From assembly GCA_964495095.1 (NCBI GenBank), contig CAZBUH010000008.1:1-31539 (forward strand): DNA of 31,539 nt, in the 5' to 3' direction. This stretch comes from CAZBUH01 sp964495095. GTDB taxonomy: Bacteria > Bacillota > Clostridia > Oscillospirales > Oscillospiraceae. The notes under the pieces were generated by a model. The model worked only from the letters and a program-made list of their open reading frames with translations. It ran no database searches and was not told where the DNA came from. Shown piece after piece: positions 21,551 to 29,835 of the stretch (position 1 is the stretch's first letter; the number at the start of each line of letters is the position of its first letter). Made by a program: the position numbers and the translations under genes.

Positions 21551-23218
21551 ATGAAGAAGAGAATTTTGGCGCTTATAATGGCCGCGGCCCTTATTTTCGC
21601 GCTGGCGGCGGGCTGCGGAAACGGCGGGGACGGCGAGCCGGAGGATTCCGAGGCCCCTGAAACGTCCGGTCTGCCTGAGGGTACGGAGGAGCCGGCGGCC
21701 CCCACGGAGGATGCGCTCTATCCGCTTACGGAGGACGATGTGACGCTCACATACTTCGCCTCCATCGCCGACGAGATACTTACGGCTTCTGAGACATACA
21801 ACAACACCTTCGCCTGGAAGAAAACCGCCGAGGTGACGGGAGTAAATGTGGAGTTTACCTGCATTTCCGCGTCCTCCTACGCCGAGCAGATAGGCATACA
21901 GTTTACAGCCGGAGATCTCTGCGACTATATGGAGAATGTGAGGAGCTACTACACCGGCGGTATAGAGGCCGCCGTAGAGGACGGCGTGGTGATGGACCTT
22001 AAGGCGCTTATTGAGAGCCTGGCCCCCAACTACATGTCATATCTCGGACGGGATGAGGCCAGCAAAAAGGCGGCCATGACCGACTCCGGTTATATGCCGT
22101 ATTTCATATCCTTCTATTCCGACGAGCTCAACACCGCGAATTACGGCCTTCAGATGCGCGGCGATTGGCTGGACGAGCTGGACATCAGCCCCGAATCCCT
22201 TAAAACCTATGAGGACTACCACAATGTGCTCACACAGTTTAAGAGCCAGCATGACGCCACCCTCCTGCTCCAGTCCGCCGGGTGCTTCTACAGCAACGTG
22301 CTGGTGGGCGGCTACGGCGTCGCGGGCTATCTCTCCACGGGAATGTTCGCCTCCGCGCCCTTCTATCAGGTGGACGGCCAGGTGAAGTTCGGCATGATGG
22401 AGGACGGCTATTTCGACTACCTCTCCATGATACACCAGTGGTATTCCGAGGGGCTTATCTCCGACAGCTTTATGCAGCAGGAGAGCTTCGTCCCCGATGA
22501 GACGCTTATTTACGACGAGAGCGTGGGAATGTGGAGCACCCACTATTCCCTTATCGCCAACTATAATGCAAACAACAATGTGGAGGGCTTTTACGTTGCC
22601 ACGGCTGCGGACCCCCTGGCCGAGGGAGTTGACGCCATGCACTTCTCCACAAACACCGGCCTTGTGAATCTGGGCACAACAATTGAGGTGTCCGCCGGAT
22701 GCGAATATCCCGAGCTTGCGGTGCAGGTGATGGATTACCGCTACAGCGACGAGGGCGTGCTCCTCACAAACTACGGCGTGGAGGGCGAGACCTTCCAGTA
22801 CGGCGATGACGGAAATCCCCAGTTTACGGACCTTATGCTCAATAACGAAAACGGCTTGGGCTTTAACCTGAACGTGGACGTATACCTCACCTCTCCGGGC
22901 GCACAGGTGTACGACAACGCCGTGTCCGAGCTGGCCTATTCCGAGGCGGAGCTGAGCGCCCGTGAGATCTTCGGCTCCAACAGGGATAACGCCTGCTCCA
23001 TCCCCAGCGCGGTCACGATGACAGCCGATGAAAATTCCCAGTACGACGGGAAATTCACCGATATTGCCACCTATATTTCGGAGAACATAATAAAATTCAT
23101 TATCGGCGAAAAGAGCCTGGACGAGTATGACAGCTTCAAGGCCCAGCTTGTGGATATGGGCATTGAGGACTGCATAGCCCTCCAGCAGGCAGCCCTGGAC
23201 CGCTATAACGCGAGATAA
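21551..23218 (+). CDS. Extracellular solute-binding lipoprotein (family-1 type)
   Basis: 555 residues. It has a type II signal peptide with a lipobox LAAGC and predicted lipidated Cys22, then a low-complexity Glu/Pro/Gly linker (23-55). The body resembles large extracellular solute-binding proteins of the YtcQ/LplA kind, with LTYFASIADEI, FTAGDLCDYMENV, MRGDWLDELDISPESLKTYEDY and conserved W/Y-rich regions. Such proteins bind oligosaccharides or other solutes for ABC importers, but no permease or ATPase gene is nearby. The gene is behind a T-box, unusual for a sugar-type binding protein, and suggests an amino-acid or peptide link. The ATG has AAAGGGAG before it. The substrate cannot be told. 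Confidence 0.85.
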   Translation: MKKRILALIMAAALIFALAAGCGNGGDGEPEDSEAPETSGLPEGTEEPAAPTEDALYPLTEDDVTLTYFASIADEILTASETYNNTFAWKKTAEVTGVNVEFTCISASSYAEQIGIQFTAGDLCDYMENVRSYYTGGIEAAVEDGVVMDLKALIESLAPNYMSYLGRDEASKKAAMTDSGYMPYFISFYSDELNTANYGLQMRGDWLDELDISPESLKTYEDYHNVLTQFKSQHDATLLLQSAGCFYSNVLVGGYGVAGYLSTGMFASAPFYQVDGQVKFGMMEDGYFDYLSMIHQWYSEGLISDSFMQQESFVPDETLIYDESVGMWSTHYSLIANYNANNNVEGFYVATAADPLAEGVDAMHFSTNTGLVNLGTTIEVSAGCEYPELAVQVMDYRYSDEGVLLTNYGVEGETFQYGDDGNPQFTDLMLNNENGLGFNLNVDVYLTSPGAQVYDNAVSELAYSEAELSAREIFGSNRDNACSIPSAVTMTADENSQYDGKFTDIATYISENIIKFIIGEKSLDEYDSFKAQLVDMGIEDCIALQQAALDRYNAR

Positions 23219-23228
23219 ATACCGGGCA

Positions 23229-23271
23229 AAAGCGCCGTCCTCCGGCTTGACGGGGGGCGGCGCTTTATTTA
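23229..23271 (+). terminator. Terminator after the solute-binding protein
   Basis: AAAGCGCCG (23229-23237) pairs with CGGCGCTTT (23258-23266), with an inner TCC/GGG; then ATTTAT. The T run is moderate, so read-through into the flavoprotein gene is possible. Confidence 0.75.
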
Positions 23272-23302
23272 TAATGGGATTAATTACATATGGAGGTGCA
23301 GT

Positions 23303-24739
23303 ATGGCTGAGCTTATAATAGTGGGAGCGGGCGTTGGCGGCCTCTCCGCAGCCCTTACGGCCTATGAGGCCGGCGTGAGGGATATAGTTGTTCTGGAGAA
23401 ATACGATAAGCCCGGAGGCAACGGGGCCGTCGCCCCGGTTTTCCCGGTGGCTCCGGGGGACGACGGCGTGCTGACGGTGGACTGCCAGGACGATAACCGG
23501 ATTGTACCCGGCGACCCCAGAATAAGCCCGGATAAGCGGACGCGCATGGACGCGAATTTCAACGCCGCCATGGAGTGGACGCACTGGGCCGGGGACGCCA
23601 GGCTGGTGCGTGACCTTGTAAAAAAGGCGGAGGAGACCTCGGACTGGTTTAAGTCAAAAATGGACGGCTTCGTTATCCCCGACGGGGAGCGGGGCGCCAC
23701 AAGCCAGCTTCTGCTTATGGACTGCGGGAGGAAGGGGATAAATATACTCTGCGGCAGGAGAGCGAAAAAGCTGGTGAAGTCCGGAAACCGCGTCACTGGC
23801 GTTGTCTGCGACGGCCCCGACGGGGAGGAGCGCTGGGACGGCAAGGCGGTAATCGTCTCCACCGGCGGATTTTTCGGCAATAAGAAGCTTCTGGAGAAAT
23901 ATTTCCCCTATTACGATGAGGACATGTTTGAGGATATGCACTTTATGGGCGTACTCCAGGAGGGGGACGGCGTGGAGATGGCCTTCGAGGCCGGAGGCGA
24001 GAGCGACGGCACGGTTGTCTTTGAGTGGTCTGTTGCTGATCTTGCGCCTACAACATGGCTTATAAACAACGATATTAACCCCGAAGTGCTGTGGGTAAAT
24101 TCCCGTGGAGAGCGCTTCGGCAACGAGGAGAAAATAGCGCTGCGCAACAGCGTTTTCCGCCAGCCCCACAAGTGCTATTATGTCATCCACGACGAAAACG
24201 CAAAGTACAGAATGATGCACAAGGACTATGAGGATCTGCCGTACATGGGCAAAAAGTTCTATAATTACTACGGCGGCATGGAGAAGATGTATGAAAAGAC
24301 AGACGAGATAACCCAGCGGCGCATCCGGGAGGGGACTATGAAGATATGCGGCACCCTGGAGGAGGCGGCGGAGTTTATCGGCTGCGATAAATCGGAGCTT
24401 CTTGGGACAGTGGAGCGGTACAACGCATCCTGCGACGGGGGCTACGACGGGGATTTTACGAAAAATCCCAAATATATGCTCCCTGTGCGCACAGCGCCCT
24501 TCTATGTGTGGAAGGAAAAGCTGAACGTGTTCCTGACCCACGGGCCTGTAAAGGTAAACAGGAAAATGCAGCTTCTTGGCAAATATGACGAGCCTGTTGA
24601 GGGCGTATATTACGCCGGGCTGGACATCGGCGGCACGGAGGCGTTCTGCTACGCCTGCTGCGTGGCCTGCCATTCGGTTGGGTGGGCCATAGCCTCCGGC
24701 AGAATCGCCGGGGAGAGCGCGGCCAGTGAGATTCTCTGA
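23303..24739 (+). CDS. FAD-dependent oxidoreductase, fumarate reductase/flavocytochrome family
   Basis: 478 residues. The N-terminal FAD-binding Rossmann motif is at IIVGAGVGGLSAALTAYEAG (residues 5-24), followed by VLEKYDKPGGNGAV. The family signature continues with VIVSTGGFFGNKKLL near 190. The C-terminal FAD region is GVYYAGLDIGGTEAFCYACC...SGRIAGESAA. It is a soluble protein without signal peptide, heme motif or FMN domain. Members reduce fumarate or similar enoates; the substrate here is unknown. GGAGG sits before the ATG (23292-23296). It follows the T-box/solute-binding gene, separated by a moderate terminator, so partial co-expression is possible. Confidence 0.85.
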   Translation: MAELIIVGAGVGGLSAALTAYEAGVRDIVVLEKYDKPGGNGAVAPVFPVAPGDDGVLTVDCQDDNRIVPGDPRISPDKRTRMDANFNAAMEWTHWAGDARLVRDLVKKAEETSDWFKSKMDGFVIPDGERGATSQLLLMDCGRKGINILCGRRAKKLVKSGNRVTGVVCDGPDGEERWDGKAVIVSTGGFFGNKKLLEKYFPYYDEDMFEDMHFMGVLQEGDGVEMAFEAGGESDGTVVFEWSVADLAPTTWLINNDINPEVLWVNSRGERFGNEEKIALRNSVFRQPHKCYYVIHDENAKYRMMHKDYEDLPYMGKKFYNYYGGMEKMYEKTDEITQRRIREGTMKICGTLEEAAEFIGCDKSELLGTVERYNASCDGGYDGDFTKNPKYMLPVRTAPFYVWKEKLNVFLTHGPVKVNRKMQLLGKYDEPVEGVYYAGLDIGGTEAFCYACCVACHSVGWAIASGRIAGESAASEIL

Positions 24740-24778
24740 TTGGATAGTTCCCCGGCACAATTCTGGAAAGGATGCAAA

Positions 24779-26620
24779 ATGAAAAAGCTTTTTCTGCGCG
24801 GTAAGCTCCTTGGGCACCGGCTGCCTATAAGGATTTTGGGATGGGTAAGCCTGCCCGTCTATTCGCTTTTCTGCCTTTTTATACTCGATTACTTTAATTT
24901 CTATAATATAGGCAGCTTTGATGCCGTACTGGGATTTGTTGAAAAGCACCCCATGTCGTATCTTTTCGAGGTCTGCGTTATGCTGGGCCTTATGCTGGTA
25001 CTGCTGCTTATATGCCGCAGGGCCTGGATAGCCGGCGGAATAATGGGCTTTTTCGCGCTGCTGTTTTCATTTATAAACTATCTTAAAATTTCGCTCAACG
25101 GCGATAATTTCCTGCCCAGGGACATAACCATGGTGAAAAACGGCGGGGAGCTTATCTCTTTTATCTCCATACCCATGCCCAAGTGGTTTTACCTTGCCGC
25201 GGCGGTGGCTGCGGTGTGGGTGCTGCTTTTTGCCTTTTTCAATGTGGAGCTGCCGGTGAGCTGGAAGATACGCCTGCCCGCAGCGGCGGTGCTTTTGGCG
25301 GCGGTATTCATTATTTTCGCCTCTCCACACAGGGCGGAGAAGATAATAAACAAATTCTCCATATACTTTGAGGACACCGTATTGCAGTCCTCGAATTACA
25401 GGGCAAACGGCTTCGTTGGGGCGTTTGTGCTGAATATCCTGTGTATGCAGGAGCAGGAGCCTGACGGCTACTCGGAGAATGCGGTCTCGGAAATTATGGA
25501 GGCGTATTCCGCCACGGAGGCCACAGGTGAAAAATATGATGTTATAGTAGTGTTAAGCGAGAGCTTTGCCGATATCCGGGAACTGCCGGGGCTTACTTTT
25601 TCCGAAAACCCGCTTAAAAATTACGACGGGATTATCCAGCGGGAAAACTGCTACAGCGGCAGGTTTTACTCCACCGCCCTGGGCGGCGGCACCGTGAGGC
25701 CGGAGTTTGATATGCTCACGGGGCTCACCACGGACTACCTGCACTCCGGCTCAAGCCCATGGGAAAAGGTAGGAGCCGATTTTGACACCTATGTGTCAAA
25801 TTACAGGGACCAGGGCTACCGCACCATCGCCCTGCACCCGTATAACAAGAGCTTTTATTCCCGGGACTCGGCCTACGGCTATGTGGGCTTTGATGAATTT
25901 TACGGCGAGAAGGAGCTTGGAGAGCAGTTTGATTTAAAGTATAAGCGGGGATATGTGACCGACGCCTCCACCCTTGAGGCAATGGAGTATTATCTGGATT
26001 CGTCCGATGAGCCCACGTTCCTTTTTGCTATAACCATGGAAAACCATCAGGCATATTACGCCTCGGACCCGGCGGACATAAGCATAGACGTGTCCTCCGA
26101 CACGCTCAGCTCCGACGTGCTGGATTCAGTGGTGACCTACACCCAGGGCCTCCGGGACGCGGACGTGATGCTGGGGGATTTGGCGGATTATATCGACAGC
26201 CGCGAAAGGCCCACCATCCTGCTGTTTTTCGGAGACCACTACCCGACCCTGGGCTCAAACTACGCCGCATATAATCAGTCGGGCTTTGTGGACAGCTCCG
26301 ACGGCTTTTCCGGCGAGGAGCGGCTAAAAATGTACTCCACGCCGTTTGTCATCTATTCAAACAGGGATATCGACATAGACATTTTTGAAAATAATACGGG
26401 AAACGAGATATCGTCTTATAACGCCCTGAACGCCGTGGCCCTGGCCACGGGCTTTCACCGCACGGCGTATATGAACCTGCTGCTGGATTTCTACCGCGTC
26501 ACGCCAAAATATAATGTCCGGCTGCAGCTTGAAGCAACGGAGGATATTGAAAAATACGCGGGATATATGGAAATGATAACCTACGACAGAATATGCGGAA
26601 AAAATTATTCTGATGAATAG
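24779..26620 (+). CDS. LtaS-like membrane phosphoglycerol transferase (sulfatase fold)
   Basis: 613 residues. The N-terminal part has about five hydrophobic helices (within 15-190). An extracytoplasmic sulfatase/alkaline-phosphatase-like domain follows: metal Glu261 in VVLSESFAD, the probable catalytic Thr305 in GGGTVRPEFDMLTG, and metal Asp486-His487 in FFGDHYPTLG. Lipoteichoic acid synthases and other phosphoglycerol or phosphoethanolamine transferases have this layout. The Thr is in a TVRPEFDMLTG context rather than the DSEFVVMTG of LtaS, so the substrate may differ. The ATG at 24779 was chosen because GGAAAGGA precedes it; an upstream start gives only 13 extra residues. It starts 39 bases after the flavoprotein. 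Confidence 0.88.
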   Translation: MKKLFLRGKLLGHRLPIRILGWVSLPVYSLFCLFILDYFNFYNIGSFDAVLGFVEKHPMSYLFEVCVMLGLMLVLLLICRRAWIAGGIMGFFALLFSFINYLKISLNGDNFLPRDITMVKNGGELISFISIPMPKWFYLAAAVAAVWVLLFAFFNVELPVSWKIRLPAAAVLLAAVFIIFASPHRAEKIINKFSIYFEDTVLQSSNYRANGFVGAFVLNILCMQEQEPDGYSENAVSEIMEAYSATEATGEKYDVIVVLSESFADIRELPGLTFSENPLKNYDGIIQRENCYSGRFYSTALGGGTVRPEFDMLTGLTTDYLHSGSSPWEKVGADFDTYVSNYRDQGYRTIALHPYNKSFYSRDSAYGYVGFDEFYGEKELGEQFDLKYKRGYVTDASTLEAMEYYLDSSDEPTFLFAITMENHQAYYASDPADISIDVSSDTLSSDVLDSVVTYTQGLRDADVMLGDLADYIDSRERPTILLFFGDHYPTLGSNYAAYNQSGFVDSSDGFSGEERLKMYSTPFVIYSNRDIDIDIFENNTGNEISSYNALNAVALATGFHRTAYMNLLLDFYRVTPKYNVRLQLEATEDIEKYAGYMEMITYDRICGKNYSDE

Positions 26621-26656
26621 CAGCTTTCAAAACAGAAGAAATTTATTCAAACGGCA

Positions 26657-26686
26657 GCGCGGAGCCAATGCCCCGTGTGCTTTTTT
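26657..26686 (+). terminator. Weak terminator after the LtaS-like gene
   Basis: GCGCG (26657-26661) can pair with the G+T-rich CGTGTGC (about 26674-26680) using wobble pairs, followed by six T (26681-26686). The stem is short and imperfect; it is listed because of the T run and position. Confidence 0.3.
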
Positions 26687-26762
26687 CCCGGTTTTGCAGC
26701 TTTTTTGAGCAAAATTCACTGTTAGAATTTTATTTGTGAAGCTTTATAGTGCAAAAGGGCAA

Positions 26763-26791
26763 TTTTCATTTTCCTCAGAGTGTGATATAAT
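26763..26791 (+). promoter_or_regulatory. Extended -10 promoter of nfnA-nfnB
   Basis: A perfect TATAAT (26786-26791) is preceded by TGA, an extended -10. TTTTCA (26763-26768) 17 bases upstream is a weak -35. It lies 50 bases before nfnA. Confidence 0.65.
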
Positions 26792-26841
26792 TTTAACTAA
26801 GTCAAGACCGGTACAGTTCAATCAATAAAGGAGATGTTGGG

Positions 26842-27690
26842 ATGCCTCTTAAATATGAAATCCTGAAGAAGGAAGCCCTTACGGAAGTGACCAGCTCCAT
26901 GACAATCTATGCGCCGCTGGCGGCCAGAAATGTAAAGGCAGGACAGTTTGTTATCCTCCGTGTAGATGAAAAGGGGGAGCGAATTCCACTTACGATGGCC
27001 GAGCACGACAGCGAGACGGTGACTGTTATATACCAGAAGGTGGGCAGCTCCACCATGCGGCTGGACGAACTTAATGCGGGGGACTGCCTCCACGATTTTG
27101 TCGGTCCTCTGGGCGTCCCTACTGAGATAGAAGGGGTAAAGACTGCCGCCGTGGTAGGCGGAGGTCTCGGCAGCGCCGTGGCCCTGCCCCTCTCAAAGGC
27201 CCTGAAGGAAAATGGGGCCGACGTGGACCTTATCTGCGGCTTCAGAAATAAGGACCTTGTGATTTTGCAGGATAAGCTGGAAGCGGCCTGCGGTACGTTC
27301 TATCTGTGTACTGACGACGGCTCCGCCGGATACCACGGCTTTGTTACGGCCCAGCTTGAGGAGCTTATAAAGTCCGGCAGAAAGTACGACATGGTTTACG
27401 TGCTGGGCCCCATGGTGATGATGAAATTCGCCTGCATAATGACGAAAAAATACGATGTCCCCACGGTAGTCAGCATGAACCCGATTATGATAGACGGCAC
27501 CGGGATGTGCGGCGGCTGCCGCCTGACGGTGGGCGGCGAGACGAAATTTGCCTGCGTTGACGGGCCGGATTTCAACGGCCACCTTGTGGATTTTGACGAG
27601 GCTATCGCCAGAAGCGCGACATATAAAGACTTTGAAAACCGTGAAAAAGAGGAATATTGCCGCCTGAGAGGAGCTGAGAAAAATGCCTGA
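26842..27690 (+). CDS. nfnA: NfnA / SudB-type FAD- and [2Fe-2S]-containing oxidoreductase subunit
   Basis: 282 residues of the dihydroorotate-dehydrogenase-electron-transfer-like family (annotated variously as sulfide dehydrogenase subunit or NfnA). It has an FAD-binding barrel (1-95), an NAD(P)-binding region (AAVVGGGLGSAVALPLSKAL near 100) and C-terminal [2Fe-2S] Cys at 223, 226 and 238 in MCGGCRLTVGG...FAC. In NfnAB it binds NAD and is the low-potential entry for reduced ferredoxin. It starts with AAGGAG before the ATG and overlaps nfnB by eight bases. The partner order strongly supports NfnAB; sulfide dehydrogenase activity is the main alternative. Confidence 0.85.
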   Translation: MPLKYEILKKEALTEVTSSMTIYAPLAARNVKAGQFVILRVDEKGERIPLTMAEHDSETVTVIYQKVGSSTMRLDELNAGDCLHDFVGPLGVPTEIEGVKTAAVVGGGLGSAVALPLSKALKENGADVDLICGFRNKDLVILQDKLEAACGTFYLCTDDGSAGYHGFVTAQLEELIKSGRKYDMVYVLGPMVMMKFACIMTKKYDVPTVVSMNPIMIDGTGMCGGCRLTVGGETKFACVDGPDFNGHLVDFDEAIARSATYKDFENREKEEYCRLRGAEKNA

Positions 27691-29068
27691 CCTTTCAAAA
27701 GTAAAGTATAAATCTGCCGAGCAGCCTCCGGAGGAGCGGGTAAAAAATTTCGGTGAGGTGACCCATGCCTATACTGACGAGGAGGCCAGGGCCGAGGCCG
27801 GACGGTGCCTTAACTGCAAAAACCATCCCTGTGTGTCCGGATGTCCCGTTGGCGTGCCGATACCTGATATGATGCAGGCCGTGGCCGAGGGCAGGATAGC
27901 CGACGCATATGAGATAATCAGCTCTGCCAACGCGCTGCCGGCCATCTCCGGGCGCGTCTGCCCCCAGGAAAACCAGTGCGAGGGCCAGTGCGTCCGCGGC
28001 AGAAACGGCGAGCCTGTGGCAATAGGCAAAATAGAGCGCTACATAGCCGACTGGGCCGCCGCAAACAATATTTCCAATGTGTCCGCCGCGCCTAAAAACG
28101 GCAAAAAGGTGGCCGTGTGCGGAGCCGGCCCCGCCGGCCTTACCTGCGCCGGCGAGCTTGCCAGAAAGGGCTATGAGGTTACGGTCTATGAGGCCCTCCA
28201 CACAGCTGGCGGCGTTTTGAGCTACGGCATTCCCGAGTTCCGCCTTCCGAAAGAGGTGGTAAACCGGGAAGTCAAAAACCTGGAGAAGATGGGCGTCAAC
28301 ATAGAGTGCAACGTAATTATAGGCAAGACCCTCGCCGTAGACGAGCTTTTTGAGATGGGCTACGACGCCGTTTTCATCGGCACCGGCGCGGGACTGCCGC
28401 AGCTTATGAAGATACCCGGCGAGGGCAGCGTGGGAGTTTACACCGCAAACGAGTACCTGACCCGGATAAATCTTATGAAGGCCTATGAGGAGGACTCGCC
28501 TACGCCGGTAATCCACGCCAAAAAGGCAATAGTGGTGGGCGGAGGCAACGTGGCCATGGACGCCGCCAGGTGCGCAAGGCGCATGGGGGCGGAAGTGCAC
28601 GTCGTCTACAGGCGCAGCGATGCGGAGCTGCCCGCCAGAAAAGAGGAGGTACACCACGCCCGGGAGGAAGGTATAATTTTCGATACTCTCACGGCGCCTG
28701 TGGAGATACTCAGCGACGATAAATACCGGGTGACCGGGATGAAGTGCGTGAAAATGGAGCTTGGGGAGCCGGACGCCTCCGGGCGGCGCCGCCCCATACA
28801 GATACCGGGCAGCGAGTTCGGCATGGACGCGGACATTGTGATAATCGCTATCGGCACAACCCCCAACCCGCTTATAATCCGCACTACGCCCGGCCTTGAG
28901 GCCACAAGGATAGGCGGCATTGCGGCGGATGAGGAGTGCGCCACATCGAGAGAGCACGTATATGCCGGAGGCGATATAACCAGCGGGGCGGCCACGGTTA
29001 TTCTGGCAATGGGCGCCGGAAAGCGCGCCGCAGCGTCAATAGACGCGGAGCTCGTCGGGAAAAAGTAA
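27683..29068 (+). CDS. nfnB: NfnB / GltA-type NADPH-linked subunit with [4Fe-4S] clusters
   Basis: 461 residues, close to the small subunit of glutamate synthase. The N-terminal Cys-rich domain (CLNC at 42-45, HPCVSGCP at 48-55, and CPQENQCEGQC) binds two [4Fe-4S] clusters. Then come the FAD motif CGAGPAGLTCAGELARKGY (near 145) and the NADPH motif VVGGGNVAMDAARCARRMGA (near 280). The final AGGDITSGAATVILAMGAGKRAA is typical. With NfnA it would be the electron-bifurcating ferredoxin:NADP transhydrogenase that makes NADPH from NADH plus reduced ferredoxin. No large glutamate synthase subunit is adjacent, arguing against GltD use. Confidence 0.88.
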   Translation: MPDLSKVKYKSAEQPPEERVKNFGEVTHAYTDEEARAEAGRCLNCKNHPCVSGCPVGVPIPDMMQAVAEGRIADAYEIISSANALPAISGRVCPQENQCEGQCVRGRNGEPVAIGKIERYIADWAAANNISNVSAAPKNGKKVAVCGAGPAGLTCAGELARKGYEVTVYEALHTAGGVLSYGIPEFRLPKEVVNREVKNLEKMGVNIECNVIIGKTLAVDELFEMGYDAVFIGTGAGLPQLMKIPGEGSVGVYTANEYLTRINLMKAYEEDSPTPVIHAKKAIVVGGGNVAMDAARCARRMGAEVHVVYRRSDAELPARKEEVHHAREEGIIFDTLTAPVEILSDDKYRVTGMKCVKMELGEPDASGRRRPIQIPGSEFGMDADIVIIAIGTTPNPLIIRTTPGLEATRIGGIAADEECATSREHVYAGGDITSGAATVILAMGAGKRAAASIDAELVGKK

Positions 29069-29084
29069 AAAAAGCAAAAATAAG

Positions 29085-29117
29085 TCACGGCCCGGAATTT
29101 TCCGGGCCGTGATTTTT
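29085..29117 (+). terminator. Bidirectional terminator after nfnB
   Basis: A 13-bp stem (29085-29097 with 29100-29112) with a two-base loop is followed by five T on the plus strand. It also ends the minus-strand MATE-DUF2461 operon, as A-rich sequence (29062-29082) precedes it. Confidence 0.9.
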
Positions 29118-29149
29118 CTATAAAACAAAAGGATGGCTATTGCGCTCTT

Positions 29150-29833
29150 TCAGACGGGAGTAATGTCCCGCACCGCGTCGTTTACGAATCTTCTGAACGG
29201 CTCCGCCATGCCTATAAAATTTTCACATATGAGGGCGAAGCTTTCAAAAGTGGTAAGCTCTGCGTCGGGTATCTGAAGCCACAGGCTCCAGGCCTTATAT
29301 TTTATAAGCTCCGCCTGGGGGTGCGTCTCGTCGTAGCCCGCCGGCATACGCTTTAGCTTTGGGCCCTCCAGCGCAAGGGAAAAGCCCGGCGCCTCCAGAA
29401 TGTCCTGAAGTTCCTGGCCGTACTCCGCAATGTGGTCCCGCATGGCGTTTGTAAGCTCCCGCCAGCCGACGGCGTAAAGGCCGCAGCCAATGCCTGAACG
29501 GCCGCCGGGCTGCACCATGAAATAGTAGCCCGCTGGCAGCATTTTCCGGCCGTATTTCGATATGTGCGCCCGGAAAGAGGGATTATACGGCTCCTCGGCC
29601 CGGGAATAGCGCATGTCCCGCGGTACCCGGTACACGAATTCCTTCGGCTCTAAAAACATTATGCTGTCCCTCAAATCCTCCGCCGCATCTGCCACCTTGA
29701 AGCGGATAAGCGAGACCAAATCCCGGAAATCCTCAAGAGCCAGCTCGTAATCCCTGTGGTTTTCGTGAAACCAGGGCCTGTTGTTGTTGGCCTCCAGCCG
29801 GGCTAAATAGGAGGTCATGCGTTCAAATTCCAT
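29150..29833 (-). CDS. DUF2461 family protein
   Basis: 227 residues. It resembles the DUF2461 (TIGR02453) family: WFHENHRDYE near the start, RDMRYSRAEEPYNPSFRAHISKYGRK in the first half, GYYFMVQPGGRSGIGCGLY after it, and a Lys/Trp-containing C-terminal part. The family's biochemical role is not established. The start (MEFERMTSYL) has GGAGG seven bases before it. It begins two bases after the MATE stop and is in the same operon; it may be a helper of the same trait, but this is not shown. Confidence 0.85.
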   Translation of the reverse strand: MEFERMTSYLARLEANNNRPWFHENHRDYELALEDFRDLVSLIRFKVADAAEDLRDSIMFLEPKEFVYRVPRDMRYSRAEEPYNPSFRAHISKYGRKMLPAGYYFMVQPGGRSGIGCGLYAVGWRELTNAMRDHIAEYGQELQDILEAPGFSLALEGPKLKRMPAGYDETHPQAELIKYKAWSLWLQIPDAELTTFESFALICENFIGMAEPFRRFVNDAVRDITPV

Positions 29834-29835
29834 TG

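Noticed and set aside
22037..23584. A 515-codon minus-strand ORF over the solute-binding protein
   Set aside because: It overlaps a lipoprotein with signal peptide and ribosome site; its own translation is His/Val-rich with no recognisable domain.
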